In this document: positions 1-9,817 of the stretch, piece after piece
How the letters are laid out: every line of letters begins with the position of its first letter
Numbering within the stretch: the first letter of the stretch is position 1
From: Volvox africanus
Taxonomy: Eukaryota; Chlorophyta; Chlorophyceae; Chlamydomonadales; Volvocaceae
DNA length: 64,000 bases
Direction: 5' to 3'
NCBI GenBank assembly: GCA_030268105.1
Contig: BSDZ01000056.1
Location: 80,679-144,678 of the forward strand
The notes under the pieces: generated by a model
Told to the model about the DNA's origin: nothing
What the model saw: the letters and a program-made list of their open reading frames with translations, nothing else
Database searches by the model: none
Made by a program: the position numbers and the translations under genes

Positions 1-429
1 GCGATGGATCAACGGTGAACTGACAAGACTGTCGAAGCTCCCAAACCAACGATTTGATTGCATTTGCATAGTTGTGAGAACTAAATAATGGTTCAATGTA
101 TATGATTTGTTCGGGCAATCGTTCAATCCCAACCGTAATTGTTTTGCTATTGCTTCATAAACGCGTGAGTGCAGCGGTTGACCAAGCAATCGGGGAGGTC
201 GGACTTATCAAAGTCCACATCTACCAGCAGGCACCTAGAATACACACATTTAAAGTCCGTTGCTGCAACTTGCATGGTATGAATGGTTACAACGTATCCC
301 AAATTTCTCGTTCCTACCTTTCCAACATCCTGTTCCTGTCCTCTCGTGCGACTTAAAGACGTGCGTCTTGACGACCGCCTGGGCCGCCCCAACGTCCGCC
401 TCCCACTTAATTCAAAGTATGGCATCTGC
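1..429. repeat. Dispersed repeat R1, copy 1 (cut by window start)
   Basis: This stretch matches 25527-25956 almost throughout, and its first 350 bases match 13589-13959. The other copies extend about 160 bases further left, so this one is cut by the window edge. A diverged partial copy lies at 13980-14070 and an inverted piece at 32360-32640. Short ORFs occur on both strands but none is recognisable. It looks like a dispersed repeat or an old duplicated gene fragment. No transposon termini are visible. Confidence 0.7.
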
Positions 430-1694
430 GTGTGTATCAGGCCTTGGAGCATGCTCTTTCACGCTTCGATGCCTTTGATTTTCCTTCCAAGAGACTTATT
501 ATCGAACACGTTTCACTGGAAGAACGAGCTATGGGTAGCCGGAGATGAACCGTTCAAATAAATGCATGTTGGGCATTAGACTACGTGTGTATAGGGCCGG
601 ATGGCCGTGTCTATTTATACATTGATCAGGACGTATTCACATACGGCTGGTAGAGGATGCCACGGCATGGGAACAGTGACATCCACGACAGTGTACGCCT
701 GATGGCTGGTGCGTGCTCGTGCCTTCATGCACATCTAATTTGTGGATGGGCTGCGGGCTGAACGTGTGTGTATGTTTGTGTATGATACGTTCACGTTCAC
801 TGTTTGGAAACTAGTTTGATAAGCCCCACCCCGCCGTTGGTATGGGCTATGGGTATGTTTTAATCCCCTTCACCCGATTAATGACGAGCATGTGAACCAT
901 GCAGCTGTGTTGACTGCATTACCGAGCTACTAAAGCTGTGTAAACATCTTGCCGTATCCGTTAATTGTGTAGGCGTGTACTCAGACAGGAAGGGCGCAGA
1001 AAACTGAAACATAATGACATCTTGTCACACTGTAGGGGCTACGCAGCAAATATGGAATTAATGACGAGGTTCTGAGCTCAGGGTGTGCGTAATTAACAAA
1101 GTTACATGAAACACAAACAGAATTGTGGAAGTACCAATCACGATATAGTACAAAACATAGGTATCAGAGTCTGCCCAATTAAGGGTGGTATCGAAAGACA
1201 CCGAATATGAAGTCAAAGCCCCATATATATGTTTCGTTCCAGGGACAGACAAAGTGTCCAAGGAAGCTCCCAAGGATCCTGGATCGCGTGTTTCTGGGGT
1301 CGTAACCCTCCATGTGGTGGGGTTTCTTTACCTCGCACCCATTACTCCTCCATTGCACAAACAGGGACAATCAAGTCGTCCCGGCCAAAGCCACTCCGGC
1401 GGCTAAGGCCCCCCTTTGTCCCAGCCAAAGCCGCTCCGGCGGCTTAAGCCCACTTCTTTTTGCCACTCGTTACACAAGCAAAGGACAATACGTCCCAGCC
1501 ACAGCCGCCCTGGAGGCAGAGCCCCCGACCCGTCCACACCAGGGCATTAAATCTGCGTGGAAAGGGTTTGTTAGTCAGTAAGGACATGTCTAATTATTAT
1601 CGTAAGAACTGAGCGACACAATGAAACAGGCAGGCCAAGTCCCACACTTACCTTCTGATGACTAACATAAAGCCCTGATAAGATGCATGCAATC
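430..1694. repeat. Segmental duplication SD1, left arm; no confident gene
   Basis: Collinear with 27905-29420, except that about 238 bases found at 28000-28238 are missing here between the words ending CACTGGAAGA and starting AACGAGCT (near position 523). A minus-strand ORF at 1058-1273 is preserved in blocks at 4218-4380, 10619-10780 and 28779-28994, so this block occurs four times. An alternative reading frame of the same block is also open, so coding status is unclear. An imperfect tandem pair of about 40 bases (AAAGCC, CTCCGGCGGCT) lies at 1378-1450. No other gene is seen. Confidence 0.6.
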
Positions 1695-1751
1695 CCCCCT
1701 TTGTTTCCCTTGCTCCACCCCTCGCTCGTCATATGCCTTCGGCATGCGCAT

Positions 1752-3416
1752 CTAGTTGTTGTTCTCAAGTCTGCTATATGCGACTTGCAAGTGTTCGAAG
1801 GCTTTGAAGGCCAACGCCCTGTGTTGCCCACCGAGCAGGTGACGGTGTGGGTTCACCTGCCACCTGAGCCTGTCGTACACAGCCTTCCGTCCCTGGGTTT
1901 TGAACTTCTCCGGAGCAAGCTGGAAGATGAGACGGTCGCCAAGTGCCTCATCTTCCAGTTTGCTAAATGTGATCACCCACTCAACCACATCCGCATTTGT
2001 AAGCCCCTCAGTGGGTATGACGACATGGCTCACGTGGCGCAACCCGTTATCTGCACTTTGGGTATCCCCGCTTTCAGCCACGTCCCTCTCGTGGCACACC
2101 ACGTTATCCGCTTTTTGGGTATCTCCGCTTTCGGCCACGTGCCTCTCGTGGCACACCACGTTATCCGCACTTTGGGTATCTCTGCTTTCGGCCACGTGCC
2201 TCTCGTGGCACACCATGTTCTCCGCACTTTGGGTATCTCCGCTTTCAGCCACGTCCCTCTCGTGGCACACCACATTATCCGCATTTTGGGTATCTCCGCT
2301 TTCAGCCACGTCCCTCTCGTGGCACACCACATTATCCGCATTTTGGCTATCTCCGCTTTCAGCCACGTGCCTCTCGTGGCACACCACGTTATCCGCACTT
2401 TGGGTATCTCCGCTTTCGGCCACGTGCCTCTCGTGGCACACCATGTTATCTGGACTTTGGGTATCCCCGCTTTCAGCCACGTGCCTCTCGTGGCACACCA
2501 CGTTATCCGCACTTTGGGTATCTCCGCTTTCGGCCACGTGCCTCTCGTGGCACACCACGTTCTCCACACTTTGGGTATCTCCGCTTTCGGCCACGTGCCT
2601 CTCGTGGCACACCACGTTATCCGCACTTTGGGTATCTCCGCTTTCGGCCACGTGCCTCTCGTGGCACACCATGTTCTCCGCACTTTGGGTATCTCCGCTT
2701 TCAGCCACGTCCCTCTCGTGGCACACCACGTTCTCCCGACTTTGGGTATCTCCGCTTTCGGCCACGTGCCTCTCGTGGCACACCACATTATCCGCACTTT
2801 GGGTATCTCCGCTTTCGGCCACGTGCCTCTCGTGGCACACCACGTTCTCCGCACTTTGGGTATCTCCGCTTTCGGCCACGTGCCTCTCGTGGCACACCAC
2901 ATTATCCGCACTTTGGGTATCTCCGCATTTAGCCACGTCCCTCTCGTGGCACACCACGTTATCCGCACTTTGGGTATCTCCGCTTTCGGCCACGTGCCTC
3001 TCGTGGCACACCACGTTCTCCACACTTTGGGTATCTCCGCTTTCGGCCACGTCCCTCTCGTGGCACACCACATTATTCACATTTTGGGTATCTCCGCTTT
3101 CGGCCACGTGCCTCTCGTAGTTAACCTCTTTGGTATCACTCTCATAATTGCCGATATGGACCACTGGCACCTCGTGGTCGATTTTGCTCTTGATGCTATG
3201 CGCATCCTGGTGTTGGAACACAGACAACTCATAGTCAAACCCATCACTTTTGGTTCCATTTTTCCAGGGCTGAACTTCATGGTCAGGCTCACTGACGTCT
3301 GCCTCGCTGGGTATCTCCATAGGAACGACTGTCTGAGAACCCATAATCCAGCCAGATATTTGCTGCATGGACGGCAACCTAAGTTGCCAGCACAGCACCT
3401 TCGGCTGCAGATGCAC
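1752..3416 (-). CDS. Repeat protein with 19-residue tandem repeats and J-domain-like tail, copy 1
   Basis: An ORF of 554 codons. From the N-terminus: a unique region of about 100 residues; 19 tandem 19-residue units of the type HERHVAESGDTQSADNVVC (residues about 100-460); then a unique tail. The tail ends AVYDRLRWQVNPHRH ... ALAFKAFEHLQVAYSRL, which has the spacing of helices II and III of a DnaJ J-domain. The HPD motif that activates Hsp70 is replaced by NPH, so co-chaperone activity would be doubtful. I infer the J-like identity from pattern only. The minus strand is preferred over the equally open plus strand because its product is hydrophilic and has a domain-like tail. The start used is the first ATG of the frame. 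An upstream intron (an AG lies near codon 19) and a different true start are possible. No function can be assigned to the repeats. Confidence 0.55.
   Translation of the reverse strand: MHLQPKVLCWQLRLPSMQQISGWIMGSQTVVPMEIPSEADVSEPDHEVQPWKNGTKSDGFDYELSVFQHQDAHSIKSKIDHEVPVVHIGNYESDTKEVNYERHVAESGDTQNVNNVVCHERDVAESGDTQSVENVVCHERHVAESGDTQSADNVVCHERDVAKCGDTQSADNVVCHERHVAESGDTQSAENVVCHERHVAESGDTQSADNVVCHERHVAESGDTQSRENVVCHERDVAESGDTQSAENMVCHERHVAESGDTQSADNVVCHERHVAESGDTQSVENVVCHERHVAESGDTQSADNVVCHERHVAESGDTQSPDNMVCHERHVAESGDTQSADNVVCHERHVAESGDSQNADNVVCHERDVAESGDTQNADNVVCHERDVAESGDTQSAENMVCHERHVAESRDTQSADNVVCHERHVAESGDTQKADNVVCHERDVAESGDTQSADNGLRHVSHVVIPTEGLTNADVVEWVITFSKLEDEALGDRLIFQLAPEKFKTQGRKAVYDRLRWQVNPHRHLLGGQHRALAFKAFEHLQVAYSRLENNN
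2037..3119. repeat. 57-bp tandem array, 19 units (copy 1)
   Basis: Period 57 bp, 19 units, each encoding 19 residues on the minus strand. Units differ at a few fixed sites: His or Asp after HER; ADN, VEN, AEN, PDN or REN near the end; occasional K, R or C changes. Many units contain the palindrome CACGTG at the His variant. Because 57 is a multiple of three, both strands stay open through the array. Confidence 0.95.
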
Positions 3417-4124
3417 CGCGGTCGAAGAGAGAAATATGGTCCTGCGGCAATGGGCGAAAAATTAATTTTCTGTGACTTAAAATGGTTCAGGCTTTGACCT
3501 TGACCGTGAGGCGGCGGCGGCATCCCAATCACATACAGCTACAATGCAAGGAAAGCTGCCCATATAGTTAATTTTTAACAAAGCTTAGCAAAGGCATCGG
3601 TGGAGTCAGCCATGAAAATTGGAAAAGGCTTGAGCGTACCTTGGGTAGAAGACCTCGAAGCATGTCCGCGCCAGGTAGAAGATTCCACTGAGCATGGCTT
3701 TTAGGACGGGCCTAGCGACACAGCTCATGGTATCTGAATCCACGCAAACAAGCAAGCCTATCCAAAGACCAGGTGTGCTTGCAGCTTAAGGCCGCGGTGT
3801 GCGTATGTTAAAAGTCAAGTCCGATAGAGATAGAGTGTGCAGAGCAGGTAGCAGTAAACAACGTTGCATTTAAAACGCTGTAGTGAGAAAATGCGCACTG
3901 AACAGCCTAAGTAGCAAACGTTTGATGAAAGTACGGCGGAAAGTGTACCTGCCCTGCCAGGGGCTTCTTTACATATGTGAGAAATTTTGAGGTATTTCGT
4001 TGCTTACGGAAAGCTTCCAATCAATCCACGGTTAGGATGGCACAGGGAAGTTATGTGCATTCAGTACTAAGCTGGAACCACGGCCAGTAGCGTCTGTGGA
4101 CGACGCGAAGTTGAACCTCTTTTT
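3417..4124. repeat. 5' flank of repeat gene, present four times
   Basis: This stretch, upstream of the minus-strand repeat gene, recurs at 7271-7976, 9818-10525 and 30560-31279. All four copies run to the word AAGTTGAACCTCTTT and then diverge into three different continuations. A minus-strand reading near 4060-4120 (residues FNFASS...GSSLVLNAHNFPVP) is kept in every copy and could be an upstream exon; see 31187-31534. No promoter motif was recognised. Confidence 0.6.
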
Positions 4125-5962
4125 CCTAGGATAGAATTTGCAGCTCTCAGCGTTTTATTATGGAAATATGAGGCCTTGGCGCATGCTCTTTCACGCTTCG
4201 ATGCCTTTGATTTTCCTTCAAAGAGACTTGTTATCGATATAGTACAAAACATAGGTATCAGAGTCTGCCCAATTAAGGGTGGTATCGAAAGACACCGAAT
4301 ATGAAGTCAAAGCCCCATATATATGTTTCGTTCCAGGGACAGGCAAAGTGTCCAAGGAAGCTCCCAAGGATCCTGGATCGCATGACAGTGAGCATACAAG
4401 CATGGCTTGTTGCCCGTGGCCACCGGCATGAAGCCATGCCTGCGGCCGTGCGCCCCACCCTAGCTGAGACCTGTTATTGCTTCGTCCAACACCTCCGTCT
4501 ACTGCCTCCCCTTGGTCCGTAGCCCTTCTGCCCGGTCGCCTGACAACTGCCGCACCCATTCACACCATCCCCGCACATGCAGCCCGTCTGGCGAGCTAAA
4601 TAACGCATGATAGATTGGGGCATAACAACTTCACCACGCAACCAAATTTTGGCACGAAACAATCCAACAAACACGACGTGCTTTTTGTCCCGAGACACTC
4701 TGATTATGACTCCAGGGGGACACGTGCTTAGGGCCTAGCAAGAGTTCGTTGAGGGTAGCTCCGGGCAAAAAGAGACATGTATGGCTCCAGGGAACCACGT
4801 GAAACTTGATGAACAAACGAGGCTTACTGGGCCATATCGTGACCCCCCTTAAATCACTGCTGGGACACTCCCAACGGCACGGACCTAGGGAGCTTTCGTT
4901 TATTTGCATGGAAATCAATAAATGGCTGCGTACCCTCCTTCCACCAGAATACATGATCCCCAGCTTAGCATGTGTACTCGGGTAACGGGAATAGTAGAAA
5001 GCAAAGCGGTACTGCTAGCTATTGAACAGCTCATTATGCATAGCCATATCACCCATGAAGCAGTGACATTGATACCCGGCGTCCACGAAAACCCACTAAG
5101 CCTCCATCCACACACTTGCGCAGCCGAAGCTAGCACAAGTTGACAGCAAGCCGAGTGAAATTTCGACCCGCACAGACAGGCCAGCCCTTGAGGCCAAGCG
5201 CGCCAATCACCAGATGAGCAGATGCATAAAACCGCGCAAACTCAGATATCGCCAGAACCCCAGCCGGGTGCGCTCACCATGCAGCGATAACTCCATTTCC
5301 CCCGTTCACCACCGCACAACGCATGCATGCACATGCCCCTTCCTGTCAGGACCCACCGCAACACAGTGGATTGACCTACTGCCCGTGCAAGCGCATTTCT
5401 CTAAAGACAGCCCTGTGTTCGGACTGCGCTACAGCTTGTAGGGCGCGCCTGGCGACTGCTGCTGGGCGGGAGGGCTGTACCAGCTCCAGATATCTGGTGA
5501 CTGCTGCTGAACCAGCCCTAGCTATCTGGTGACATGTACTTGATGACCTGCGACGGACGCGCCAGTATAGGGACGGAAAGGCTGTGTTGAGCAGCAGTGA
5601 GGTCGCAAGCGGATCCTTTCAATACCAAAGACATAGCGACTGTCCATGAAGGTAAAATGTAGCTCCGGCGGAGTGTGCTAGCACGGGACTGGAGCATCTG
5701 GGTTGTATGTTGGACAAGCTGGATAGGGGTACAGGCTACACCGCGCGCAGCTGGGCTAGGGTATTTAGACGGAAACGTGGCGGGCAGGTGATAGCGACAT
5801 GCGGAATAAGGGCAGAGCAGCGGCCGCGTTGAAATTTGCACTAGCAGGCTCGCTTTGCAGATGCTTGTTTACATCCGCGCACATGCAGCCGTTTTGCCTT
5901 TGCTTGCCTCACGTGATCCCTGACTTACTTACCCTTACAACAAAGGTCCATCCCTCCGCACC
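4125..5962. other. Duplicated intergenic block, no confident gene
   Basis: Near-identical to 10526-12363. Its parts are found elsewhere: 4169-4235 matches 450-505 and 27915-27980; 4237-4380 matches 1143-1290 and 28862-29000; 4450-4720 matches 31686-31955. It is therefore itself a mosaic. Open frames occur on both strands (for example minus 4474-4698, which ends in a Cys-rich stretch CMCGDGVNGCGSC), but nothing matches a family I know. Confidence 0.5.
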
Positions 5963-7270
5963 TTAATCAGAGATCCCAGGTCCCGTACCTGTGGGCTCGC
6001 CACTCTCCAAGGCTGTGCGTCCCTCGCTCATAACTTGGACAGGCGCTGTGTTGGTGAGGGCCTCGCTCGAGCAAGTCTCCGCAAAAAGTGAAGAAAACAG
6101 AAATCCCCTCAACAGTCTGCACACCACGTTATCTGCACTTTGGGTATCTCCGCTTTCGGCCACGTCCCTCTCGTGGCACACCACATTATCCGCACTTTGG
6201 GTATCTCCGCTTTCGGCCACGTGCCTCTCGTGGCACACCACGTTCTCCACACTTTGGGTATCTCCGCTTTCGGCCACGTGCCTCTCGTGGCACACCACAT
6301 TATCCGCACTTTGGGTATCTCCGCTTTCGGCCACGTGCCTCTCGTGGCACATCATGTTCTCCGCACTTTGGCTATCTCCGCTTTCAGCCACGTGCCTCTC
6401 GTGGCACACCACGTTATCCGCACTTTGGGTATCTCCGCTTTCGGCCACGTGCCTCTCGTGGCACACCATGTTATCTGGACTTTGGGTATCCCCGCTTTCA
6501 GCCACGTGCCTCTCGTTGCACACCACATTATCCGCACTTTGGGTATCTCCGCTTTCGGCCACGTGCCTCTCGTGGCACACCACGTTCTCCCGACTTTGGG
6601 TATCTTTGCTTTCGGCCACGTGCCTCTCGTGGCACACCACATTATCCGCACTTTGGGTATCTCCGCTTTCGGCCACGTGCCTCTCGTGGCACACCACGTT
6701 CTCCGCACTTTGGGTATCTCCGCTTTCGGCCACGTGCCTCTCGTGGCACACCACATTATCCGCACTTTGGGTATCTCCGCATTTAGCCACGTCCCTCTCG
6801 TGGCACACCACGTTATCTGCACTTTGGGTATCTCCGCTTTCGGCCACGTGCCTCTCGTGGCACACCACGTTCTCCACACTTTGGGTATCTCCGCTTTCGG
6901 CCACGTCCCTCTCGTGGCACACCACATTATTCACATTTTGGGTATCTCCGCTTTCGGCCACGTGCCTCTCGTAGTTAACCTCTTTGGTATCACTCTCATA
7001 ATTGCCGATATGGACCACTGGCACCTCGTGGTCGATTTTGCTCTTGATGCTATGCGCATCCTGGTGTTGGAACACAGACAACTCATAGTCAAACCCATCA
7101 CTTTTGGTTCCATTTTTCCAGGGCTGAACTTCATGGTCAGGCTCACTGACGTCTGCCTCGCTGGGTATCTCCATAGGAACGACTGTCTGAGAACCCATAA
7201 TCCAGCCAGATATTTGCTGCATGGACGGCAACCTAAGTTGCCAGCACAGCACCTTCGGCTGCAGATGCAC
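5963..7270 (-). CDS. Repeat protein copy 2, chimeric C-terminus
   Basis: An ORF of 435 codons. The N-terminal region is identical to copies 1 and 3 and is followed by 15 units of the 19-residue repeat. After the unit nearest 6119 the frame runs directly into a different 51-residue tail beginning RLLRGFLFSS and ending PTGTGPGISD. That tail is also encoded at 12364-12519 as part of another ORF, so the array has been joined in frame to unrelated sequence and the J-like tail is lost. Units also differ from copy 1 in order (for example NERH and SKD variants). It is probably a recombination product; whether it is expressed is unknown. Confidence 0.45.
   Translation of the reverse strand: MHLQPKVLCWQLRLPSMQQISGWIMGSQTVVPMEIPSEADVSEPDHEVQPWKNGTKSDGFDYELSVFQHQDAHSIKSKIDHEVPVVHIGNYESDTKEVNYERHVAESGDTQNVNNVVCHERDVAESGDTQSVENVVCHERHVAESGDTQSADNVVCHERDVAKCGDTQSADNVVCHERHVAESGDTQSAENVVCHERHVAESGDTQSADNVVCHERHVAESKDTQSRENVVCHERHVAESGDTQSADNVVCNERHVAESGDTQSPDNMVCHERHVAESGDTQSADNVVCHERHVAESGDSQSAENMMCHERHVAESGDTQSADNVVCHERHVAESGDTQSVENVVCHERHVAESGDTQSADNVVCHERDVAESGDTQSADNVVCRLLRGFLFSSLFAETCSSEALTNTAPVQVMSEGRTALESGEPTGTGPGISD
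6119..6974. repeat. 57-bp tandem array, 15 units (copy 2)
   Basis: Fifteen 57-bp units. The left edge at 6119 is the breakpoint with the block that at 12519 continues into different sequence. The terminal unit sequence (near 6960) is the same as in copies 1 and 3. Confidence 0.95.
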
Positions 7271-7980
7271 CGCGGTCGAAGAGAGAAATATGGTCCTGCG
7301 GCAATGGGCGAAAAATTAATTTTCTGTGACTTAAAATGGTTCAGGCTTTGACCTTGACCGTGAGGCGGCGGCGGCATCCCAATCACATACAGCTACAATG
7401 CAAGGAAAGCTGCCCATATAGTTAATTTTTAACAAAGCTTAGCAAAGGCATCGGTGGAGTCAGCCATGAAAATTGGAAAAGGCTTGAGCGTACCTTGGGT
7501 AGAAGACCTCGAAGCATGTCCGCGCCAGGTAGAAGATTCCACTGAGCATGGCTTTTAGGACGGGCCTAGCGACACAGCTCATGGTATCTGAATCCACGCA
7601 AACAAGCAAGCCTATCCAAAGACCAGGTGTGCTTGCAGCTTAAGGCCGCGGTGTGCGTATGTTAAAAGTCAAGTCCGATAGAGATAGAGTGTGCAGAGCA
7701 GGTAGCAGTAAACAACGTTGCATTTAAAACGCTGTAGTGAGAAAATGCGCACTGAACAGCCTAAGTAGCAAACGTTTGATGAAAGTACGGCGGAAAGTGT
7801 ACCTGCCCTGCCAGGGGCTTCTTTACATATGTGAGAAATTTTGAGGTATTTCGTTGCTTACGGAAAGCTTCCAATCAATCCACGGTTAGGATGGCACAGG
7901 GAAGTTATGTGCATTCAGTACTAAGCTGGAACCACGGCCAGTAGCGTCTGTGGACGACGCGAAGTTGAACCTCTTTGTTT
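7271..7980. repeat. 5' flank of copy 2, truncated
   Basis: Matches 3417-4117. At about 7976 it changes abruptly to CCCCCCTTTGTTTCCC, which is the start of the 3' side of the next gene copy (equivalent to about 1695). No gene of its own. Confidence 0.6.
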
Positions 7981-8038
7981 CCCCCCTTTGTTTCCCTTGC
8001 TCCACCCCTCGCTCGTCATATGCCTTCGGCATGCGCAT

Positions 8039-9817
8039 CTAGTTGTTGTTCTCAAGTCTGCTATATGCGACTTGCAAGTGTTCGAAGGCTTTGAAGGCCA
8101 ACGCCCTGTGTTGCCCACCGAGCAGGTGACGGTGTGGGTTCACCTGCCACCTGAGCCTGTCGTACACAGCCTTCCGTCCCTGGGTTTTGAACTTCTCCGG
8201 AGCAAGCTGGAAGATGAGACGGTCGCCAAGTGCCTCATCTTCCAGTTTGCTAAGTGTGATCACCCACTCAACCACATCCGCATTTGTAAGCCCCTCAGTG
8301 GGTATGACAACATGGCTCACGTGGCGCAACCCGTTATCTGCACTTTGGGTATCCCCGCTTTCAGCCACGTCCCTCTCGTGGCATACAACGTTATCCGCTT
8401 TTTGGGTATCTCCGCTTTCGACCACGTGCCTCTCGTGGCACACCACATTATCCGCACTTTGGGTATCTCCGCTTTCGGCCACGTGCCTCTCGTGGCACAT
8501 CATGTTCTCCGCACTTTGGCTATCTCCGCTTTCAGCCACGTCCCTCTCGTGGCACACCACATTATCCGCATTTTGGCTATCTCCGCTTTCAGCCACGTGC
8601 CTCTCGTGGCACACCACGTTATCCGCACTTTGGGTATCTCCGCTTTCGGCCACGTGCCTCTCGTGGCACATCATGTTCTCCGCACTTTGGCTATCTCCGC
8701 TTTCAGCCACGTCCCTCTCGTGGCACACCACATTATCCGCATTTTGGCTATCTCCGCTTTCAGCCACGTGCCTCTCGTGGCACACCACGTTATCCGCACT
8801 TTGGGTATCTCCGCTTTCGGCCACGTGCCTCTCGTGGCACACCATGTTATCTGGACTTTGGGTATCCCCGCTTTCAGCCACGTGCCTCTCGTGGCACACC
8901 ACGTTATCCGCACTTTGGGTATCTCCGCTTTCGGCCACGTGCCTCTCGTGGCACACCACGTTCTCCACACTTTGGGTATCTCCGCTTTCGGCCACGTGCC
9001 TCTCGTGGCACACCACGTTATCCGCACTTTGGGTATCTCCGCTTTCGGCCACGTGCCTCTCGTGGCACACCATGTTCTCCGCACTTTGGGTATCTCCGCT
9101 TTCAGCCACGTCCCTCTCGTGGCACACCACGTTCTCCCGACTTTGGGTATCTCCGCTTTCGGCCACGTGCCTCTCGTGGCACACCACATTATCCGCACTT
9201 TGGGTATCTCCGCTTTCGGCCACGTGCCTCTCGTGGCACACCACGTTCTCCGCACTTTGGGTATCTCCGCTTTCGGCCACGTGCCTCTCGTGGCACACCA
9301 CATTATCCGCACTTTGGGTATCTCCGCATTTAGCCACGTCCCTCTCGTGGCACACCACGTTATCCGCACTTTGGGTATCTCCGCTTTCGGCCACGTGCCT
9401 CTCGTGGCACACCACGTTCTCCACACTTTGGGTATCTCTGCTTTCGGCCACGTCCCTCTCGTGGCACACCACATTATTCACATTTTGGGTATCTCCGCTT
9501 TCGGCCACGTGCCTCTCGTAGTTAACCTCTTTGGTATCACTCTCATAATTGCCGATATGGACCACTGGCACCTCGTGGTCGATTTTGCTCTTGATGCTAT
9601 GCGCATCCTGGTGTTGGAACACAGACAACTCATAGTCAAACCCATCACTTTTGGTTCCATTTTTCCAGGGCTGAACTTCATGGTCAGGCTCACTGACGTC
9701 TGCCTCGCTGGGTATCTCCATAGGAACGACTGTCTGAGAACCCATAATCCAGCCAGATATTTGCTGCATGGACGGCAACCTAAGTTGCCAGCACAGCACC
9801 TTCGGCTGCAGATGCAC
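8039..9817 (-). CDS. Repeat protein with J-domain-like tail, copy 3
   Basis: An ORF of 592 codons, the longest family member. It has the same N-terminal region and J-like tail as copy 1, with 21 repeat units. The 38 extra residues equal exactly two units: a two-unit block (SQNADNVVC followed by SQSAENMMC) with its neighbour is present twice in succession, a clear local duplication. The tail again has NPH where a J-domain has HPD. Reading frame, start and stop are all preserved, so this copy and copy 1 are the best candidates for functional genes. No function is claimed beyond possible chaperone-related ancestry. Confidence 0.55.
   Translation of the reverse strand: MHLQPKVLCWQLRLPSMQQISGWIMGSQTVVPMEIPSEADVSEPDHEVQPWKNGTKSDGFDYELSVFQHQDAHSIKSKIDHEVPVVHIGNYESDTKEVNYERHVAESGDTQNVNNVVCHERDVAESRDTQSVENVVCHERHVAESGDTQSADNVVCHERDVAKCGDTQSADNVVCHERHVAESGDTQSAENVVCHERHVAESGDTQSADNVVCHERHVAESGDTQSRENVVCHERDVAESGDTQSAENMVCHERHVAESGDTQSADNVVCHERHVAESGDTQSVENVVCHERHVAESGDTQSADNVVCHERHVAESGDTQSPDNMVCHERHVAESGDTQSADNVVCHERHVAESGDSQNADNVVCHERDVAESGDSQSAENMMCHERHVAESGDTQSADNVVCHERHVAESGDSQNADNVVCHERDVAESGDSQSAENMMCHERHVAESGDTQSADNVVCHERHVVESGDTQKADNVVCHERDVAESGDTQSADNGLRHVSHVVIPTEGLTNADVVEWVITLSKLEDEALGDRLIFQLAPEKFKTQGRKAVYDRLRWQVNPHRHLLGGQHRALAFKAFEHLQVAYSRLENNN
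8324..9520. repeat. 57-bp tandem array, 21 units (copy 3)
   Basis: Twenty-one 57-bp units. Relative to copy 1 it carries an internal duplication covering roughly 8400-8770, in which the pair CACATCATG.. / CATTATCCGCATTTTGG recurs. Confidence 0.95.

Noticed and set aside
1683..3497. Plus-strand ORF of 604 codons over the first 57-bp array (also 7988-9898, 29405-30640)
   Set aside because: Open only because the repeat is a multiple of three. The minus strand gives a hydrophilic protein with a domain-like tail and is preferred.
4474..4698. Many short ORFs repeated between 4.2-5.8 kb and 10.6-12.2 kb as conserved genes
   Set aside because: They are identical because the DNA is a recent duplication, so conservation carries no coding information.
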